A stretch of DNA of 64,000 nt from Methylobacterium sp. WSM2598 (GCF_000379105.1 NZ_KB900609.1:252281-316280); one strand, 5' to 3'. Numbered from the stretch's first letter, positions 43,577-52,480 are shown. Numbers and translations: made by a program. Notes: generated by a model from the letters alone, not told the origin.

Positions 43577-44649
43577 CGGGCGGGGGCTCCTGCGCTGTCG
43601 AGCGGGATGACGCGGGCGGCGTCGGCGGACCAGGTGATGCGGACGGGGTCGCCCGCCGCGAGGCGGCGGCGCGGATCCGCCGGGAGGGGCGTGGGCGTGA
43701 CGGCGACGATCGCCTCGCCGGCGAGGTCGAGGTGGTACTCCGTGCGCGCGCCCAGGTAGGTCAGGGCCTTCAGCGTGGCGGCGGAGCCGGCCTCGCCCGG
43801 GCCCGGCGAGACGGTCACCCGCTCGGGCCGGATCGCCAGCATGCCGGCGCGGGCGCCGCCGTCCGGCGCGCAGGGCACGGCGGCGCCGCTGCGCAGCCGG
43901 AACAGGTCCGCGCCCTCGCGCTCGCCCGCGAGCAGGTTGCAGCGCCCGACGAACCCGGCCACGAAGGTGTTGGCCGGGCGCTCGTAGAGATCCTCGGCGC
44001 TGCCGACCTGCAGGACGCGGCCGTGCTCCATGACGACGAGCCGGTCGGCCATGGCGAGCGCCTCGTCCTGGTCGTGGGTGACCATCAGGGTGGTGAGGCC
44101 GAGCCGCCGCTGCAGGTCGCGGATCTCGAGCCCGACCTCGGCGCGCAGCTTGGCGTCGAGGTTCGAGAGCGGCTCGTCGAGCAGGAACACCGCCGGGCTG
44201 ACCACCAGGGCGCGGGCGAGGGCGACCCGCTGCTGCTGCCCGCCCGAGAGCTGGCGCGGCAGCCGGTCGGCCAGCGCGTCGAGCCGCACGAGGCGCAGGG
44301 CCTCGGCAACGCGCCGGTCGCGCTCGGCCCGCCCGACCTTCCGCATCTCCAGCCCGAAGCCGACATTGTCGGCGACGCTCATGTGCGGGAAGAGCGCGTA
44401 GGACTGGAACACCATCCCGGTGTCCCGGGCGTAGGGCGGCAGCCGGGTCACGTCGCGCCCGCCGATCAGCACCCGGCCCCCGCTCGGCTCGACGAAGCCC
44501 GCGACCATGCGCAGGGTGGTGGTCTTGCCGCAGCCGGACGGCCCCAGCAGGGCGACGAGTTCGCCCTGGCGGACGTCGAGGTCGACGCGCGCGACCGCCG
44601 TCGCGTCGCCGTAGCGCTTCGAGACGCCGTCGAGGAGGAGCGTGCCCAT
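43573..44649 (-). CDS. potA: ABC transporter ATP-binding protein, polyamine type (PotA-like), 358 aa
   Basis: Walker A LLGPSGCGKTTTLRMVAGF, Q-loop MVFQSYALFPHMSVADN, signature LSGGQQQRVALARAL, Walker B VFLLDEPLSNLD and H-loop MVTHDQDEALAMADRL. A TOBE domain occupies the C-terminal third (IRPERVTVSPG). Its ATG overlaps the stop of potC. Drives uptake together with PotB, PotC and PotD. Confidence 0.9.
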   Translation of the reverse strand: MGTLLLDGVSKRYGDATAVARVDLDVRQGELVALLGPSGCGKTTTLRMVAGFVEPSGGRVLIGGRDVTRLPPYARDTGMVFQSYALFPHMSVADNVGFGLEMRKVGRAERDRRVAEALRLVRLDALADRLPRQLSGGQQQRVALARALVVSPAVFLLDEPLSNLDAKLRAEVGLEIRDLQRRLGLTTLMVTHDQDEALAMADRLVVMEHGRVLQVGSAEDLYERPANTFVAGFVGRCNLLAGEREGADLFRLRSGAAVPCAPDGGARAGMLAIRPERVTVSPGPGEAGSAATLKALTYLGARTEYHLDLAGEAIVAVTPTPLPADPRRRLAAGDPVRITWSADAARVIPLDSAGAPAR

Positions 44650-45512
44650 CACACCACCCGGGAGAGCTTCACGAAGCGGTCGGTGACCAGCATCAGGATC
44701 GTCACCATGGCGATCTGCGCGGTCGCGACCGCGGCCAGCGTCGGGTCCATGCGGAATTCCAGGTAGCTCAGCATCGCGACCGGCAGGGTGGTGCGGCCCG
44801 GCCCGACGAGGAGCAGGTTGAGTTCGAGATTCTCGAAACTCGCCACGAAGGAGAACAGGGAGGCGGCCACGATGCCGGGCCGCAGCATCGGCAGGGTGAT
44901 GCGGCGGAACACCGTGAGCGGCCGGGCGCCGAGATTCGCCGCCGCCTCCTCGGCCGCCCGGTCGAGGCCGGCGAGGCTCGCGCCGACGAGGCGCACCGTC
45001 CACGGGATGGTGATCAGCACGTTGGCCGCCACCAGGCCGCCGAACGTGGCCTTGATGTCCATGTCGAGCCAGTCCTCGGCCCGCAGGTAGAACATGTAGA
45101 GGGCCGAGCCCGCCACGATCGCCGGCACCGCGAGCGGCGCGAGCAGGAAGGTGTTGATCAGGCCGCGCCCCGGGATCCTGCCCCGCACCAGCGCCAGCGC
45201 GGCGGCGGTGCCCAGCGGCACGCCGATTGCCGTCGCGGCGAGCGCGATCTCCAGCGAGGTCGCGAAGCCGCGCGCGAAGTCGCGCTGGGCCCAGGCGTTG
45301 ACGTACCAGCGCAGGGTCAGGGCGTCGGGCGGGAAGGTGACGATCTCCTGGTCGAAGAACGAGATCGCGATCACCATGGCGATCGGCGCGAAGATGACCG
45401 CGTAGGCCAGGATGACGGCGGCCTGGAAGGCCGCCCGGCCGAGCCGGACCGAGAGGCCGGGCCTCGCGGCGAGGGCCGGGGCGGAGGCGGGGGAGAGGGA
45501 TGCGACGCTCAT
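44649..45512 (-). CDS. potC: ABC transporter permease, polyamine type (PotC-like), 287 aa
   Basis: Second permease with about six helices. First helix around ILAYAVIFAPIAMVIAISFF; the EAA loop is EEAAANLGARPLTVFRRITL. DPTLAAVATAQIAMVTILML forms the last helix. First transporter gene in the run, 67 nt downstream of the TetR gene, so it can be read from the TetR promoter. Confidence 0.85.
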   Translation of the reverse strand: MSVASLSPASAPALAARPGLSVRLGRAAFQAAVILAYAVIFAPIAMVIAISFFDQEIVTFPPDALTLRWYVNAWAQRDFARGFATSLEIALAATAIGVPLGTAAALALVRGRIPGRGLINTFLLAPLAVPAIVAGSALYMFYLRAEDWLDMDIKATFGGLVAANVLITIPWTVRLVGASLAGLDRAAEEAAANLGARPLTVFRRITLPMLRPGIVAASLFSFVASFENLELNLLLVGPGRTTLPVAMLSYLEFRMDPTLAAVATAQIAMVTILMLVTDRFVKLSRVV

Positions 45513-45579
45513 GGGGACGCCACCGGTTCCGCAAGACGGGTGCCACGCGGGCCGGTGAGCCTCGGACCGACGCGCCGGC

Positions 45580-46245
45580 TCATGATACAGCCTCCCGGCC
45601 CGTGGCGCGAAAGCGCGGGCCCGCGAAGGCGGCGTCGCCCGCCGGGCCGGCGATCAGCTGCGGCAGCAGGGATCTCCAGGCCTCGATCATGTCGCGGTAA
45701 TAGTCCGGCTCGGGACGGAGCACCGTCTGCACGCCCATGCCGCGCACGAGGTTGACGGTGAGGTTGAGGATGATCCGCGCCTCCCGGGGCGGCCGCCGCT
45801 CCCCGTCGCAGAACTCGACCCAGATCGCGTCGAGGGCGGCGTGGAAGCGCTGCACGACCGGGATCAGGCCCCGGCGCAGGGCCGGATCGTGGCGCGCCTC
45901 GGTGATCATCTCCATCGACAGGTAGAAGAAGCGGCCCGAGAACAGCTGCCAGAGGAACTCGACGAAGTCGGCGAGCGGCAGCGCCCCGCTGCGCACATCC
46001 GCCGAGACCGCCTTGATCTCCGCCGTGCCGTCCGCGAGCAGCACCTCCATGGCGGCCAGGATGATGTCGGCCCGGGTCGGGAAATGGTGGAGCAGGGCCC
46101 CGCGCGAGACCCGGGCGCGCTCGGCGATCTGCTGGGTCGTGGCCGCGTGGTAGCCGACCTCGAAGATCTCATCGAGGGCCGCGCGCACCAGCCGCTCGCG
46201 GGTGGCGACGCTCCGCGCCTGCTGCTGGCGTTCGGTCCGCGACAC
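45580..46245 (-). CDS. TetR-family transcriptional regulator, 221 aa
   Basis: N-terminal helix-turn-helix: RERLVRAALDEIFEVGYHAA, then TTQQIAERARVSRGALLHHF with PTRADIILAAMEVL. The C-terminal ligand domain has FYLSMEMITEARHDPALRRG. GTG start at 46245. It is the first gene of the leftward run and is divergent from the isochorismatase-type gene. The near-palindrome at 46285-46310 between them is a good candidate for its operator, so it probably represses both directions until a substrate or product binds. Confidence 0.85.
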   Translation of the reverse strand: MSRTERQQQARSVATRERLVRAALDEIFEVGYHAATTQQIAERARVSRGALLHHFPTRADIILAAMEVLLADGTAEIKAVSADVRSGALPLADFVEFLWQLFSGRFFYLSMEMITEARHDPALRRGLIPVVQRFHAALDAIWVEFCDGERRPPREARIILNLTVNLVRGMGVQTVLRPEPDYYRDMIEAWRSLLPQLIAGPAGDAAFAGPRFRATGREAVS

Positions 46246-46284
46246 CGACTCTCCCCGCCCGGTTGCGCGCCGGAGGCGCCCGCT

Positions 46285-46310
46285 AAAAAAACAAGCTTGC
46301 CTGTTTTTTT
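46285..46310. promoter_or_regulatory. Candidate TetR operator (inverted repeat)
   Basis: AAAAAAACAAGC and GCCTGTTTTTTT are arms of a nearly perfect inverted repeat around TT (one mismatch in the inner six). TetR-family operators often have the form ACAAGC-N-GCTTGT. It sits 40 nt upstream of tetR and 49 nt upstream of the isochorismatase-type start, between divergent genes. Confidence 0.65.
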
Positions 46311-46358
46311 CGCTCTGTCCAGTCTGCCCGCGGCGGAACGACCACCCCGGAGGGCGCG

Positions 46359-46991
46359 ATGGACGATTACGCGAACCGCAGCTACGGCGAGATCCCGGTC
46401 GGATTCGGCGCGAAGCCCGGGATCGTGGTGGTGGACTTCCAGGTCGGCTTCACGGATCCGCGATACCCGCTCGGCGGCGCCCCCCTGGTGGCCCGCGCGG
46501 TCGAGAACACCGCGCGGCTCCTCGACGCCGCCCGGCGCGCGAACGTGCCGGTCGCGGTCTGCAACACCGCCTATCTCAACCAGCGCGAGATGCCGTACTG
46601 GAAGATCACCGCCGTGCGCGACACGTTCCTGCACGACCACCCGAGCGTCGCCCTCGACCCGCGCATCTACCGGCCCGATTACGACCTGATGGTCACCAAG
46701 AAGGGCCCGTCGATCTTCTTCAACACCGGCGTCTCCGACTACTTCACCAAGGAGCGGGTCGACACCGTGATCGTGACGGGCTGCAACACGAGCGGATGCA
46801 TCCGGGCGAGCGCGATCGACAGCTTCAGCTACCGCTACCGGACGATCGTGCCGGAGGATTGCGTCGGCGACATCGAGGAGGGGCCGCACCGCGACAACCT
46901 GCGCGACCTCGGCCGGCGCTACGTCGACGTCAGCGACCTCGCCACCGTGCTCGGCTGGCTCGACGCCTGGCGGAGCCGGAACGCCGCCTGA
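46359..46991 (+). CDS. Isochorismatase-fold amidase (N-carbamoylsarcosine amidase-like), 210 aa
   Basis: Cysteine hydrolase fold: Asp in KPGIVVVDFQVGFTDPRYPL, Lys in MVTKKGPSIFFNTGVSDYF, and nucleophilic Cys in VIVTGCNTSGCIRASAIDSF. The TGC-[NV]-TSGC-[IV]-R motif and overall length match N-carbamoylsarcosine and maleamate amidohydrolases, which release ammonia (and CO2 from carbamoyl groups). It is the first gene rightward from the TetR operator and is followed by an amidohydrolase 56 nt later. Confidence 0.85.
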   Translation: MDDYANRSYGEIPVGFGAKPGIVVVDFQVGFTDPRYPLGGAPLVARAVENTARLLDAARRANVPVAVCNTAYLNQREMPYWKITAVRDTFLHDHPSVALDPRIYRPDYDLMVTKKGPSIFFNTGVSDYFTKERVDTVIVTGCNTSGCIRASAIDSFSYRYRTIVPEDCVGDIEEGPHRDNLRDLGRRYVDVSDLATVLGWLDAWRSRNAA

Positions 46992-47047
46992 GGGCCTCGC
47001 CGCCCCGCCCCCACCCGCACAGGGTCCAGCCCGAGAGGGACCAACTC

Positions 47048-48292
47048 ATGAGCCCCGACCTCGTCCTCTTCCGCAACGCGCGCGTCCTCGACGGCCGCCA
47101 CGATACGGCCCTCGACGGCCACGACGTGCTGGTCGAGGGCGGCACGATCCGCGAGGTGTCCGACCGTCCCCTGACGGCCGAAGCGGCCCGGGTGGTCGAC
47201 CTCGCCGGGCGCACGCTGATGCCCGGCCTGATCGACTGCCACGTCCACGTGATCGCGACGATCCCGGATCTCGGGGCCAATGCCGACCTGCCGGATTCGC
47301 TCGTCGCCCTGCGGGCGGCGCGGATCATGCACGGCATGCTGATGCGCGGCTTCACGACGGTGCGCGACCTCGGCGGCGCCGATCACGGGCTGGCGCTGGC
47401 GGTGCGCGAGGGGCTGATCGCGGGGCCGCGGCTGGTGATCTGCGGCAAGGCCCTGTCGCAGACGGGCGGCCACACCGATTACCGCGGCCGCTTCCACGCC
47501 CGCGACGTCTCCCACTACGTCACCAAGCTCGGCGCGATGGGGCGGGTCTGCGACGGGGTCGACGCCGTGCGCCGGGTCGCCCGCGAGGAGATCAAGGCCG
47601 GCGCCGACTTCATCAAGATCATGGCGAATGGCGGCGTCTCCTCGCCGACCGACCCCATCGCCTTCCTGGGCTACTCGGTCGAGGAGATCCGCGCCATGGT
47701 CGAGGAGGCGCGCAACGCCCAGACCTACGTGGCGGGGCACCTCTACACGGACGAGGCGATCCGGCGGGCCGTCGAATGCGGCGTGCTCTCGGTGGAGCAC
47801 GGCAACCTCGTGACGCCCGCGACCGCGCGGCTGATCCGCGAGGCGGGCGCCTTCGTGGTCCCGACCAACGTGACCTTCGACGCGCTCGCCAAGGAGGGCG
47901 CGGCGCTCGGCCTGCCGCCGGCCTCGGTGGCCAAGATCGAGGACGTGCGCGAGGCCGGCCTCGCCGCCCTGGAGACCCTGCGCGAGGCCGGGGTGATGAT
48001 GGCCTACGGCACCGATCTCCTCGGCGAGATGCACCGGCACCAGTCGGAGGAATTCGTGATCCGCGGCCGCTGCCTGCCGGCGATCGAGGTGATCCGCTCG
48101 GCGACGGTCAACGCCGCCAAGGTGGTGCGCCAGGAGGGCAAGCTCGGCGTCGTGGCGCCGGGGGCGCACGCGGACCTGATCGTGGTGGACGGCGATCCCC
48201 TCGCCGACCTCTCGCTCCTCACCGGCCAGGGCCGGCACATGCCGGCGATCATGATCGGCGGCCGCTTCGTGAAGGACGCGCTCGCGCGCTGA
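47048..48292 (+). CDS. Amidohydrolase-superfamily metalloenzyme (imidazolonepropionase/prolidase-like), 414 aa
   Basis: HxH in LMPGLIDCHVHVIATIPDLG, Lys in ADFIKIMANGGVSSPTDPI (likely carbamylated), His in YVAGHLYTDEAIRRAVECG and LSVEHGNLVTPATARLIREA, and Asp in MAYGTDLLGEMHRHQSEEF. This full ligand set indicates a binuclear metal site. C-terminal GKLGVVAPGAHADLIVVDGD is the standard closure. Close relatives act on Xaa-Pro/Xaa-Arg dipeptides or N-acyl amides. Cotranscribed with the amidase upstream. Confidence 0.85.
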   Translation: MSPDLVLFRNARVLDGRHDTALDGHDVLVEGGTIREVSDRPLTAEAARVVDLAGRTLMPGLIDCHVHVIATIPDLGANADLPDSLVALRAARIMHGMLMRGFTTVRDLGGADHGLALAVREGLIAGPRLVICGKALSQTGGHTDYRGRFHARDVSHYVTKLGAMGRVCDGVDAVRRVAREEIKAGADFIKIMANGGVSSPTDPIAFLGYSVEEIRAMVEEARNAQTYVAGHLYTDEAIRRAVECGVLSVEHGNLVTPATARLIREAGAFVVPTNVTFDALAKEGAALGLPPASVAKIEDVREAGLAALETLREAGVMMAYGTDLLGEMHRHQSEEFVIRGRCLPAIEVIRSATVNAAKVVRQEGKLGVVAPGAHADLIVVDGDPLADLSLLTGQGRHMPAIMIGGRFVKDALAR

Positions 48293-48312
48293 GGGCGCGG
48301 GCGCCCGGAGGC

Positions 48313-50160
48313 TCAGGCCCGGGCGAGGGGCAGCGCGATCCGCGAGGGCGCGTCCGCGCCGAAATGGACGCGCAGGAGCGGCGGGCGGCCGTGCGGGATC
48401 TGCCCGCAATGGTCCGCATCGGCCCCCGCCAGCGAGACGCGGATGCGGCTGCCGGCCGCGAAGCGCCAGGCCGTCGGCAGGAGCGGGATGCGGATGCGCT
48501 CGACCCGGCCCGGGACCAGCGGCGCCGCCTGCGCGCGGCGGAAGGTCCGGAACGGCCACGTGGTCCGGTAGCGCTCCGGCGCCGGGGCCTCCGCCCGGTG
48601 GAGGGCCCGCAGCAGCCCCTCGGTGACGTAGCGCTCGGCCCCGTCCGCCTCGATCTCCGTCAGGTAGACGAACAGCCCGGCATCGGGCTCCGAACTCGAC
48701 AGCCAGAGATCCGCGAGCGCGTGGCCGATCAGCTCGCGGTCGGCCGCGAGCGGGGCGGAGGTGAAGCTTAGCATCCGGTCCGTGCGGCCGGCCCAGTCCG
48801 CGTAGTACTCCGTGCTGTTGATGCCGGCGATGCGCTCGTAGCGGGTGCCCCGGCCGGTGCCCGCCGCGAAATCGACCCGGTGCTCGGCCGCGCCCGACGC
48901 GCCGGGTTCGGCGAGCAGGCGCGCCTCCGCCCCGAGATGGAGGTCGGTCGTCTCCGCGACCGGCGGCCAGGACGCGGCCTCCCGCCACGCCTCCGCGTGC
49001 ATCGCGTAGACGTGCACCGGCGCCTCGGCCGCGAGGCCGGTGTCGCGCTCCGCGAGGTAGTGGTCGAAGAAGCGCAGCACCTCGCCGAGATACGGGAAGC
49101 ACGCCTCCTGGCTCCTGCGCCAGGGCGAGACGTCGATGCGCGCGCCGTGGTCCCAGGGCCCGAGTAGCAGGTGGCGCGGGTTGCGGTCGAGGGTGAGGAA
49201 GCGGGAGACCGCCCCGTTCATGTAGCCGGCCCCGTCCATCCAGCCGGAGACCGACAGGACGGCCACGTCCGGCCGGATGCGGTCCGAGACCGCGTAGGGG
49301 CTGAACGAGGCCGAGCTGAAGCCCGGATCGTAGGGCAGGGGCTCCTCGCGGAACCGGAATTCCGGCATGAACTCGGTCTGGCGGAAATTGCCGAGATGCT
49401 CACGGATCGCCTGGGCGAGCAGGATCCCGTCCGGATCCTCGTCGACCGGCTGCGGCCCGGCGAAGTCCGGGTTCGCGTAGTAGACGAAATTCTTCAGCAG
49501 GTCGCGCCTGTCGTGGTCGAGCCCGACCATCAGCTCGTCGTAGACCCGCGTCAGCTCCTTGAGGGCGATCCCGCCCGGGAAGTAATTGTCGCTGTAGGTG
49601 TCCCAGACCGAGAAGAGCGGCGCGATCGCCTTGACGGCCGGGTGGCCGGTGCTGGCGAGGAAATCCGCCGCCGCGCCCAGATAGGACACGCCGGTGGCGC
49701 CGACGCGGCCGTTCGACCAGGGCTGCGCCACCACCCAGTCGGTGATCTCGCGGCTGTCCTCCCGCTCCTTCGGCGAGCGGAAGCTGTCGCGGGTGCCGAA
49801 GCTCGCGCCCGTCCCGCGCACGTCCACGATCACGACCGCGTAGCCGCGCGGCACGAACAGGTCGCGGAACTTGCCCGAATTCGGGTTCGCCTCGCCGCGC
49901 GCCCCGGGCCGGAGCTTGAAGCGGCGGTAATAGGGGGTGAAGAGCAGGATGGTCGGGAAGGATCCGGGCGCGCTTCCGCCCTCGAGCGGCCGCGGCAGGT
50001 GCACGTCGAGGGCGAGGCGGCAGCCGTCGCGCATGGTCACGTAGCAGGATTCCGGCGCCGCCGGCTGCGCGAAGCAGGGCGGGCGCGCCTCCAGGTAGGC
50101 GCCCGGCGCGACGCGCCACGCGGACGAGCCGGCCTCGTCGGCCTCGGTCGATGGGGACAT
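48313..50160 (-). CDS. CocE/NonD family hydrolase, 615 aa
   Basis: An alpha/beta hydrolase with a C-terminal jelly-roll. N-terminal: VTMRDGCRLALDVHLPRP, then ILLFTPYYRRFKLRPGARGE. Nucleophile Ser in GRVGATGVSYLGAAADFLAS (GxSYxG). Acid and His lie later in HLLLGPWDHG. The C-terminal galactose-binding-like domain (VTEGLLRALHRAEAPAPERY) is seen. Relatives cleave esters or the N-terminal dipeptide (X-prolyl). Cytoplasmic, no signal peptide. It converges with the amidohydrolase and is divergent from the gamma-glutamyltransferase. Confidence 0.85.
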   Translation of the reverse strand: MSPSTEADEAGSSAWRVAPGAYLEARPPCFAQPAAPESCYVTMRDGCRLALDVHLPRPLEGGSAPGSFPTILLFTPYYRRFKLRPGARGEANPNSGKFRDLFVPRGYAVVIVDVRGTGASFGTRDSFRSPKEREDSREITDWVVAQPWSNGRVGATGVSYLGAAADFLASTGHPAVKAIAPLFSVWDTYSDNYFPGGIALKELTRVYDELMVGLDHDRRDLLKNFVYYANPDFAGPQPVDEDPDGILLAQAIREHLGNFRQTEFMPEFRFREEPLPYDPGFSSASFSPYAVSDRIRPDVAVLSVSGWMDGAGYMNGAVSRFLTLDRNPRHLLLGPWDHGARIDVSPWRRSQEACFPYLGEVLRFFDHYLAERDTGLAAEAPVHVYAMHAEAWREAASWPPVAETTDLHLGAEARLLAEPGASGAAEHRVDFAAGTGRGTRYERIAGINSTEYYADWAGRTDRMLSFTSAPLAADRELIGHALADLWLSSSEPDAGLFVYLTEIEADGAERYVTEGLLRALHRAEAPAPERYRTTWPFRTFRRAQAAPLVPGRVERIRIPLLPTAWRFAAGSRIRVSLAGADADHCGQIPHGRPPLLRVHFGADAPSRIALPLARA

Positions 50161-50316
50161 GCTGCCTCCTGCTGCGCGCAACCTTAGAGCCCCGGCCGCG
50201 GCCCGAGGAGCGCGCCGGCGGTGCGGCAGCCCTGCGCCCGCGCCGAGGCTCCGGCGCCCGCCCCGGTCTATTCTCGCCGCCCGACCCGATCGATCCCGCC
50301 CACGCGCTGGAGCCCC

Positions 50317-52095
50317 ATGTTCACCACCCGCCCGGAACTGCGCGGCACCTTCGGGGCCGTCGCGAGCACGCACTGGATCGCGAGCGCCGTCGGCATGTCG
50401 GTGCTGGAGCGGGGCGGCAACGCCTTCGACGCCGTCGCGGCCTCCGGCTTCGTGCTCCAGATCGTCGAGCCCCACCTGAACGGGCCGGGCGGCGAGGTGC
50501 CGATCATCCTGAAGCCGGCGGGCTCCGAGCCGGTCGTGATCTGCGGCCAGGGCGGGTTCCCGCGGGCCGCGACGCCCGCGCGCTTCGCCGCGCTCGGCCT
50601 GTCGCAGGTGCCGGGAACCGGACTCCTGCCGGCCGTGGTGCCGGGCGCCTTCGACGCCTGGATGCTGCTCCTGCGCGACTACGGCACCTGGGGCGTGGGC
50701 GCGGTGCTGGAGGCGGCGATCGGCTACGCGGAGAGCGGCTTCCCGGTCCTGCCGCGGGTCGCCTCCTCGATCCTGGCGGCCGAGACCCTGTTCGCCACCG
50801 CGTGGCCGAGCTCGGCGGCGGCCTGGCTGCCGGGCGGGGCGGTGCCGCGCCCCCGCACCCGGCTCCGCTCGCCCGACATCGCCGCGACCTACCGGCGGAT
50901 CGTCGCCGAGGCGGAGGCGGCGGGCGGCGGGCGCGAGCGGCAGATTGAGGCGGCCCGCGACGCCTTCTACCGCGGCTTCGTGGCCGAGGCCGTGGACCGC
51001 TTCTACCGCACGGCCGAGCTCGTCGATTCGAGCGGTCGGCGCCATCGCGGCCTCCTCGCGGCCGAGGATCTCGCCGGCTTCGCGGCCCGGCGGGAGCCGA
51101 CCGTCTCGCGCGCCTATCACGGCGTCACGGTGCACAAGACCGGGCCCTGGGGCCAGGGACCGGCCCTGCTCGAGAGCCTGGCGCTGCTGGAGGGTTTCGA
51201 CCTCGGCGCGATGGACCCGGCCGGACCCGACTTCGTCCACACGCTCGTCGAGTGCATGAAGCTCGCCTACGCGGACCGCGAGGCGTTCTACGGCGACCCG
51301 GACTTCGTCGAGGTGCCGCTCGCGACGCTGCTGTCGGATTCCTTCGCGGAGGCGCGCCGCCGGCTGGTGACCGACCGGGCCTCGGCGGAGCTCCTGCCGG
51401 GGGACCTGCCCGGCGCGCGGGAGCGGATCGCCCGCGTGCTCGCCATGGCCGGGCGCGAGATCCCGGTCGGGATCGGCCACGGCGAGCCGACCTTCGCGCC
51501 CCTGCCGGTGGAGTGGGGCGACACGGTCCACGTCGACGTGGTCGACCGGCACGGCAACATGGTCTCGGCGACGCCGTCCGGGGGCTGGCTGCAGAGCTCG
51601 CCCACCGTGCCGGGCCTGGGCTTCTCGATCACCACGCGCGGCCAGATGTGCTGGCTCGAACCGGGCCATCCCTCGACCCTGCGCCCCGGCGCGCGCCCGC
51701 GCACCACGCTGACCCCGACCCTCGTCACCCGCGACGGGGCCGGGTACCTGGCGATGGGCACGCCCGGGGGCGACCAGCAGGACCAGTGGACCCTGGCCGT
51801 GCTGCTGCGCCACCTGCACCACGGCCTCGACCTGCAGGCGGCGATCGACCTCCCGCTCTTCACGAGCAGGCACGTCCCGCAGAGCTTCTATCCGCGCCTG
51901 TTCGAGCCGGGCCGGCTCCTCGTCGAGGAGCGGCTCGGGCCGGAGGTCATCGCCGAACTGGGCCGGCGCGGGCACGAACTGCGCGTCGAGCCGCCCTGGT
52001 CGCTGGGCCGCGTCTGCGCGGCCGGGCTGCGCGACGGCTTCATCGTGGCCGCCGCGACGCCCCGGCTGATGCAGGCCTACGCGGTCGGGCGCTGA
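50317..52095 (+). CDS. Gamma-glutamyltransferase family protein, 592 aa
   Basis: N-terminal nucleophile hydrolase of the GGT family. RGTFGAVASTHWIASAVGMS and LERGGNAFDAVAASGFVLQI open the protein. Autocleavage/nucleophile Thr is expected in WGDTVHVDVVDRHGNMVSAT. PTLVTRDGAGYLAMGTPGGD and VEERLGPEVIAELGRRGHEL close it. No signal peptide is seen, so it may be cytosolic as in some catabolic GGT-like enzymes that hydrolyse gamma-glutamyl amides. Divergent from the CocE-type gene with a 156-nt spacer. Confidence 0.85.
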   Translation: MFTTRPELRGTFGAVASTHWIASAVGMSVLERGGNAFDAVAASGFVLQIVEPHLNGPGGEVPIILKPAGSEPVVICGQGGFPRAATPARFAALGLSQVPGTGLLPAVVPGAFDAWMLLLRDYGTWGVGAVLEAAIGYAESGFPVLPRVASSILAAETLFATAWPSSAAAWLPGGAVPRPRTRLRSPDIAATYRRIVAEAEAAGGGRERQIEAARDAFYRGFVAEAVDRFYRTAELVDSSGRRHRGLLAAEDLAGFAARREPTVSRAYHGVTVHKTGPWGQGPALLESLALLEGFDLGAMDPAGPDFVHTLVECMKLAYADREAFYGDPDFVEVPLATLLSDSFAEARRRLVTDRASAELLPGDLPGARERIARVLAMAGREIPVGIGHGEPTFAPLPVEWGDTVHVDVVDRHGNMVSATPSGGWLQSSPTVPGLGFSITTRGQMCWLEPGHPSTLRPGARPRTTLTPTLVTRDGAGYLAMGTPGGDQQDQWTLAVLLRHLHHGLDLQAAIDLPLFTSRHVPQSFYPRLFEPGRLLVEERLGPEVIAELGRRGHELRVEPPWSLGRVCAAGLRDGFIVAAATPRLMQAYAVGR

Positions 52096-52108
52096 GGGCG
52101 GGGAATCC

Positions 52109-52480
52109 TCAGCGGCTCGTGTTCGGGGCGACGATGCGGCTGGTGTTCCCGGCCACGATGCCGGCCCCGTGCTCGGAGATCAGCCTCGCGCCGCCGCCGA
52201 AGAACGTGGTCGAGAACCAGCTCGAGATCGATCCCCAGCTGAAACTCAGTCCCGCGCCGCCGACCACCGCGTCGAGCTGCGCCTCGTCGATCGCCTCGCC
52301 GGCGGCCGCCACGGGCAGGAACCGGTATCCGTTCCGGCTCTCTTCGACTTTCAGCGAGAACGGCAGGTCGACCCCGAACTCGGTCTTGATGACTTGGTTC
52401 GGGTCGGCCAACACCGCGTGACGAAAAACTTCATCAGTGTTGAACCGCGTCGCAAACGCTTCCTGCTGCTGCGCGTCCAT
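52109..52480 (-). CDS. NHLP-leader RiPP precursor peptide, 123 aa
   Basis: The N-terminal ~75 residues match nitrile hydratase-like leader peptides (NHLP, TIGR03793): FRHAVLADPNQVIKTEFGVD, LKVEESRNGYRFLPV and DEAQLDAVVGG, with the cleavage Gly-Gly at 74-75. The 48-residue core begins AGLSFSWGSISSWFSTTFFG, is rich in Ser/Gly/Phe, and ends with two near-copies of NTSR (GNTSRIVA and PNTSR). Such leaders direct core peptides to modifying enzymes and a peptidase ABC exporter. None is in the window. GGAGG precedes ATG 52480. Confidence 0.75.
   Translation of the reverse strand: MDAQQQEAFATRFNTDEVFRHAVLADPNQVIKTEFGVDLPFSLKVEESRNGYRFLPVAAAGEAIDEAQLDAVVGGAGLSFSWGSISSWFSTTFFGGGARLISEHGAGIVAGNTSRIVAPNTSR

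Noticed and set aside
39041..51975. Very long open frames antisense to real genes (for example 48313-51975 minus reading through the gamma-glutamyltransferase, and 40201-41775 plus)
   Set aside because: These are artefacts of high GC content. The opposite strand or another phase carries recognisable domains over the same bases.
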